DNA from: Halocynthiibacter sp049608145
Lineage (GTDB): Bacteria > Pseudomonadota > Alphaproteobacteria > Rhodobacterales > Rhodobacteraceae
Direction: 5' to 3'
DNA: 64,000 nucleotides
NCBI RefSeq assembly: GCF_049608145.1
Contig: NZ_JBMYXF010000010.1
Span: 16,050-80,049 of the forward strand
Position 1 is the stretch's first letter; the number at the start of each line of letters is the position of its first letter. The notes beneath the pieces were generated by a model. The model searched no databases, was not told the DNA's origin, and saw nothing but the letters and a program-made list of their open reading frames with translations. The position numbers and the translations under genes are program-made. Shown in pieces: positions 61,961 through 64,000 of this stretch.

Positions 61961-62716
61961 ATGACCGTAGCAAAACTTCACCCAAATATGAATCACTGGC
62001 AGGAACGCGTGGATATGGCCGCCGCATTCCGCTGGACCGCCCGTCTTGATATGCACGAAGCGGTGGCAAATCATTTCAGCCTTGCTGTGAATGATGACGG
62101 CACTGAATTTCTGATGAACCCCAATCAGGTGCATTTTTCCCGGGTGAAAGCATCTGATCTACTGCATCTGGATGCCAATGACCCCAACGCGCTGAACACC
62201 CCGAATGCCCCGGATCCCACGGCTTGGGGGTTGCATGGATCTATCCATCGTCTGGTGCCGCACGCCCGGTGTCTGATGCATGTGCATTCCATTCACGCAA
62301 CGGTTCTGGCCTGCCTCAAAGACAGCGCCCTGTTGCCCATCGATCAGAATACAGCAACCTTCTATAACCGTTACGTCATCGACGAAGAATTCGGCGGATT
62401 GGCGTTTGAAGAAGAAGGCACGCGTTGCGCTGGGATGCTGACGGATCCGAAAATCAAGACGATGATCATGGGCAACCATGGGGTTCTGATAATTGGTGAT
62501 TCCGTGGCGGATACCTTTAATAGGCTCTATTATTTTGAACGTGCAGCCGAAACTTACATCCGCGCGCTGCAATGTGGGGTGCCTTTACGGGTGCTGTCAG
62601 ATGAGGTCGCTGAAAAGACTGCGCAGGAATTGGAAGATTACCCGGATCAGTCTGCGCGTCACCTGGCGGAACTGAAGGCGATCCTTGATCATGAAAAATC
62701 TGATTACGCATCATGA
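61961..62716 (+). CDS. Class II aldolase/adducin-domain protein
   Basis: 251 residues. Zinc-type motif HVHSIHA (about residue 107-113), preceded by GSIHRL, and a second histidine in GNHGVL: the metal-binding pattern of class II aldolases such as fuculose-phosphate aldolase. The substrate is not indicated. Start at ATG 61961 with AGGAGAG upstream; an earlier start at 61925 is less good. The stop overlaps the next gene (ATGA). Confidence 0.85.
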   Translation: MTVAKLHPNMNHWQERVDMAAAFRWTARLDMHEAVANHFSLAVNDDGTEFLMNPNQVHFSRVKASDLLHLDANDPNALNTPNAPDPTAWGLHGSIHRLVPHARCLMHVHSIHATVLACLKDSALLPIDQNTATFYNRYVIDEEFGGLAFEEEGTRCAGMLTDPKIKTMIMGNHGVLIIGDSVADTFNRLYYFERAAETYIRALQCGVPLRVLSDEVAEKTAQELEDYPDQSARHLAELKAILDHEKSDYAS

Positions 62717-62724
62717 GGTCTGAC

Positions 62725-63711
62725 ATGAATGAACAACAGGAAGACATGACCCGTGAATGGAATTACCACCCTGATCTGCCCTTGGCGGACAGTTCGGTCT
62801 TTGCGTGGCCCCCACGTGCGGGCTTTCTTGCGCGGTGGTTTCTGACAAACTGGCTGACCCTGTCTGAACGGGTGATGATGGTGATCCTGGCGATTGTGCT
62901 GTGGTATTTTCTATATCCCTCGCTGGAAACAGCACAGACATTTGCCCTTGGTTGGATCTTTCAGGTTTATGTCGTGAATTTTGTGATGATCTTTGTCACG
63001 GCGGGGGGCTTGCACTGGTATTTCTACATGCGCAAAGGTCAGGGCAAAAAGCTAAAGTTTGAACACCGCGATCAGGGCACCAACAACGCCTTGTGGGATT
63101 TCAAAGATCAGGTACATGACAATATGTTCTGGTCGCTGGGATCCGGGGTGCTTCAGTTGACGGGGTTTCAGGTTGTCACCATGTGGCTGATGGCAAATGG
63201 GTATACGCCTGTCATCACATTCACCGACAGCCCGGTCTGGTTCGTCGCCTTTCTGGTGATTTTGCCGATGTGGTCTGCGTTCCACTTCTACTGGGTGCAT
63301 CGCCTGTTGCATCAACCGTTCCTATATAAACATGTGCATTCCCTGCATCATCGCAACGTGAACATCGGCCCCTGGAGCGGATTTTCCATGCATCCGGTGG
63401 AACATTTCGTCTATCTGACAACGCTGTGCATTCACTGGATTGTCGCCAGCCATCCCTTGCATTTGTATTTTCACATTGTTTTTCAGGGGCCGGGTGCCGC
63501 AATGACGCACACGGGCTATGAAGACCTGTTGGTTAAGGACAAACGCAAACTGGCGCTGGGCACGTTTTACCATCAGCTGCACCACCGATATTACGAATGC
63601 AATTATGGCAATCAGGAAATGCCCTGGGATCGCTGGTTCGGCACCTTCCATGACGGATCACCTGAGGCAACGTCTGAAACCCGCGCCCGCAAGAAACGGA
63701 TGTACCGCTGA
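62725..63711 (+). CDS. Sterol desaturase / fatty acid hydroxylase family membrane protein
   Basis: 328 residues, four or more membrane helices. Diiron histidine boxes HRLLH, HSLHH and HQLHH are all present, so it should be an active O2-dependent hydroxylase or desaturase of a lipid. Start taken at ATG 62725 because GAGG lies seven bases upstream; ATG 62713, which overlaps the aldolase stop, is the alternative. Substrate unknown; bacteria of this group use such enzymes on carotenoids or sphingolipid/ornithine lipids. Confidence 0.85.
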   Translation: MNEQQEDMTREWNYHPDLPLADSSVFAWPPRAGFLARWFLTNWLTLSERVMMVILAIVLWYFLYPSLETAQTFALGWIFQVYVVNFVMIFVTAGGLHWYFYMRKGQGKKLKFEHRDQGTNNALWDFKDQVHDNMFWSLGSGVLQLTGFQVVTMWLMANGYTPVITFTDSPVWFVAFLVILPMWSAFHFYWVHRLLHQPFLYKHVHSLHHRNVNIGPWSGFSMHPVEHFVYLTTLCIHWIVASHPLHLYFHIVFQGPGAAMTHTGYEDLLVKDKRKLALGTFYHQLHHRYYECNYGNQEMPWDRWFGTFHDGSPEATSETRARKKRMYR

Positions 63712-63738
63712 TCTAAAACAGATCTGATTTGCCTCATG

Positions 63739-63766
63739 AAAGCCCCGGTTTACATCGGGGCTTTTC
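63739..63766 (+). terminator. Terminator after sterol-desaturase-family gene
   Basis: AAAGCCCCG (63739-63747) pairs with CGGGGCTTT (63756-63764), eight-base loop, then T. Confidence 0.88.
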
Positions 63767-63789
63767 TTACCTGTGTCTTAATATACCGC

Positions 63790-63844
63790 GCTTTGTGTAT
63801 GCATAGGATATGCATAAGATGTGCATGGATTGTGCATAGGGATA
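63790..63844. repeat. Four-fold 11-bp tandem repeat (GCATARGATRT)
   Basis: GCAT starts at 63801, 63812, 63823 and 63834, exactly 11 bases apart. Units are GCATAGGATAT, GCATAAGATGT, GCATGGATTGT, GCATAGGGATA. One turn of DNA per unit puts all copies on the same face. TGTGCATA occurs again at 63890. No gene covers the region; the window ends before any following gene is visible. Confidence 0.7.
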
Positions 63845-64000
63845 TTCAAGGATTTCCGTCGATTTTTCTGCTCACATCTATGTGTGCATACGTGAACATT
63901 AAAAACGCAATTCTCACAGTTCTGTGTGTTGAAACCCGGATTGGTCGGGCCTAAATCAATCTCATCGGAAGCACAAAGACTTCCACCGAAATAAACGACA

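Noticed and set aside
63736..63954. 72-codon frame over the 11-bp repeats
   Set aside because: Begins inside the terminator and reads through the repeats; no ribosome site.
1..64000. CRISPR arrays, insertion sequences, integrases, toxin-antitoxin pairs, tRNA or rRNA genes
   Set aside because: Looked for direct-repeat arrays, terminal inverted repeats, transposase motifs and cloverleaf signals; none seen. The only regular short repeat is the 11-bp unit at 63.8 kb, whose spacing is far too short for a CRISPR array.

Overview
The window is a 64 kb piece of chromosome from an alphaproteobacterium, most likely a marine Rhodobacterales/Roseobacter-group member. Pointers are the moderate GC content, the ubiquinone-type respiratory genes (petABC, ubiG), a glutaredoxin-Nit1 pair, rimP-nusA-ylxR-infB order, a dnaK promoter of the alphaproteobacterial RpoH type, two half-size ABC exporters in tandem and an NDUFAF5-like protein. 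The exact genus cannot be read from the sequence. Gene density is high. No tRNA, rRNA, CRISPR array, prophage, transposase or recombinase was found, so this reads as core genome rather than an island.

Layout. 1-7 kb: malic enzyme (cut by the window edge), ribokinase, MsrA, ArgG, then a divergent pair of an Hpt phosphotransfer protein and a receiver-PP2C phosphatase, and a Nudix hydrolase. 7-15 kb: Hsp33, CoA-type Nudix, CCA-type nucleotidyltransferase, two ABC exporter halves and a TrmA/RumA-type RNA methyltransferase, mostly with overlapping ends. 15-17 kb: two L,D-transpeptidases flanking a CAP-domain lipoprotein. 17-23 kb: HemH, NDUFAF5-like protein, ComF, Grx, Nit, MarR, UbiG, Pip. 23-28 kb: rimP-nusA-ylxR/L7Ae-infB behind an attenuator-like leader. 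28-36 kb: PPIase-ArgJ-MutT divergent from SecA, which is followed by an unknown exported protein and a periplasmic binding protein-OmpA fusion. 36-44 kb: RadC, DnaJ, DnaK, AlkB, a small membrane protein, GST, a saccharopine-dehydrogenase/DUF4166 protein. 44-54 kb: an SH3/GTEPFW protein, cytochrome bc1 (petABC), thiBPQ behind a TPP riboswitch, two related outer-membrane-barrel-like genes (one truncated), AroC. 54-64 kb: a membrane protein, thioredoxin-CcdA pair, DMT transporter, HU, AMP nucleosidase plus adenine deaminase, a LysR regulator divergent from a class II aldolase and a sterol-desaturase-family protein, then an 11-bp phased repeat at the right edge.

How genes fit together. AMP nucleosidase and adenine deaminase form a consecutive AMP-to-hypoxanthine salvage route. 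Grx and the Nit amidase both serve glutathione. CcdA and the periplasmic thioredoxin form an export path for reductant. DnaK/DnaJ, Hsp33 and MsrA cover protein repair. RimP, NusA, YlxR-L7Ae and IF-2 make a translation/transcription operon.

Most interesting signals: the mutually exclusive RNA structures in front of rimP; the TPP riboswitch whose Shine-Dalgarno sequestration can be read base by base; a structured heat-shock leader of dnaK; a perfect operator between the LysR gene and its divergent neighbour; the four-fold 11-bp repeat at 63.8 kb; the truncated barrel paralogue with a conserved promoter layout; and the uncharacterised exported pair behind secA. No convincing wholly new defence or mobile system was found.
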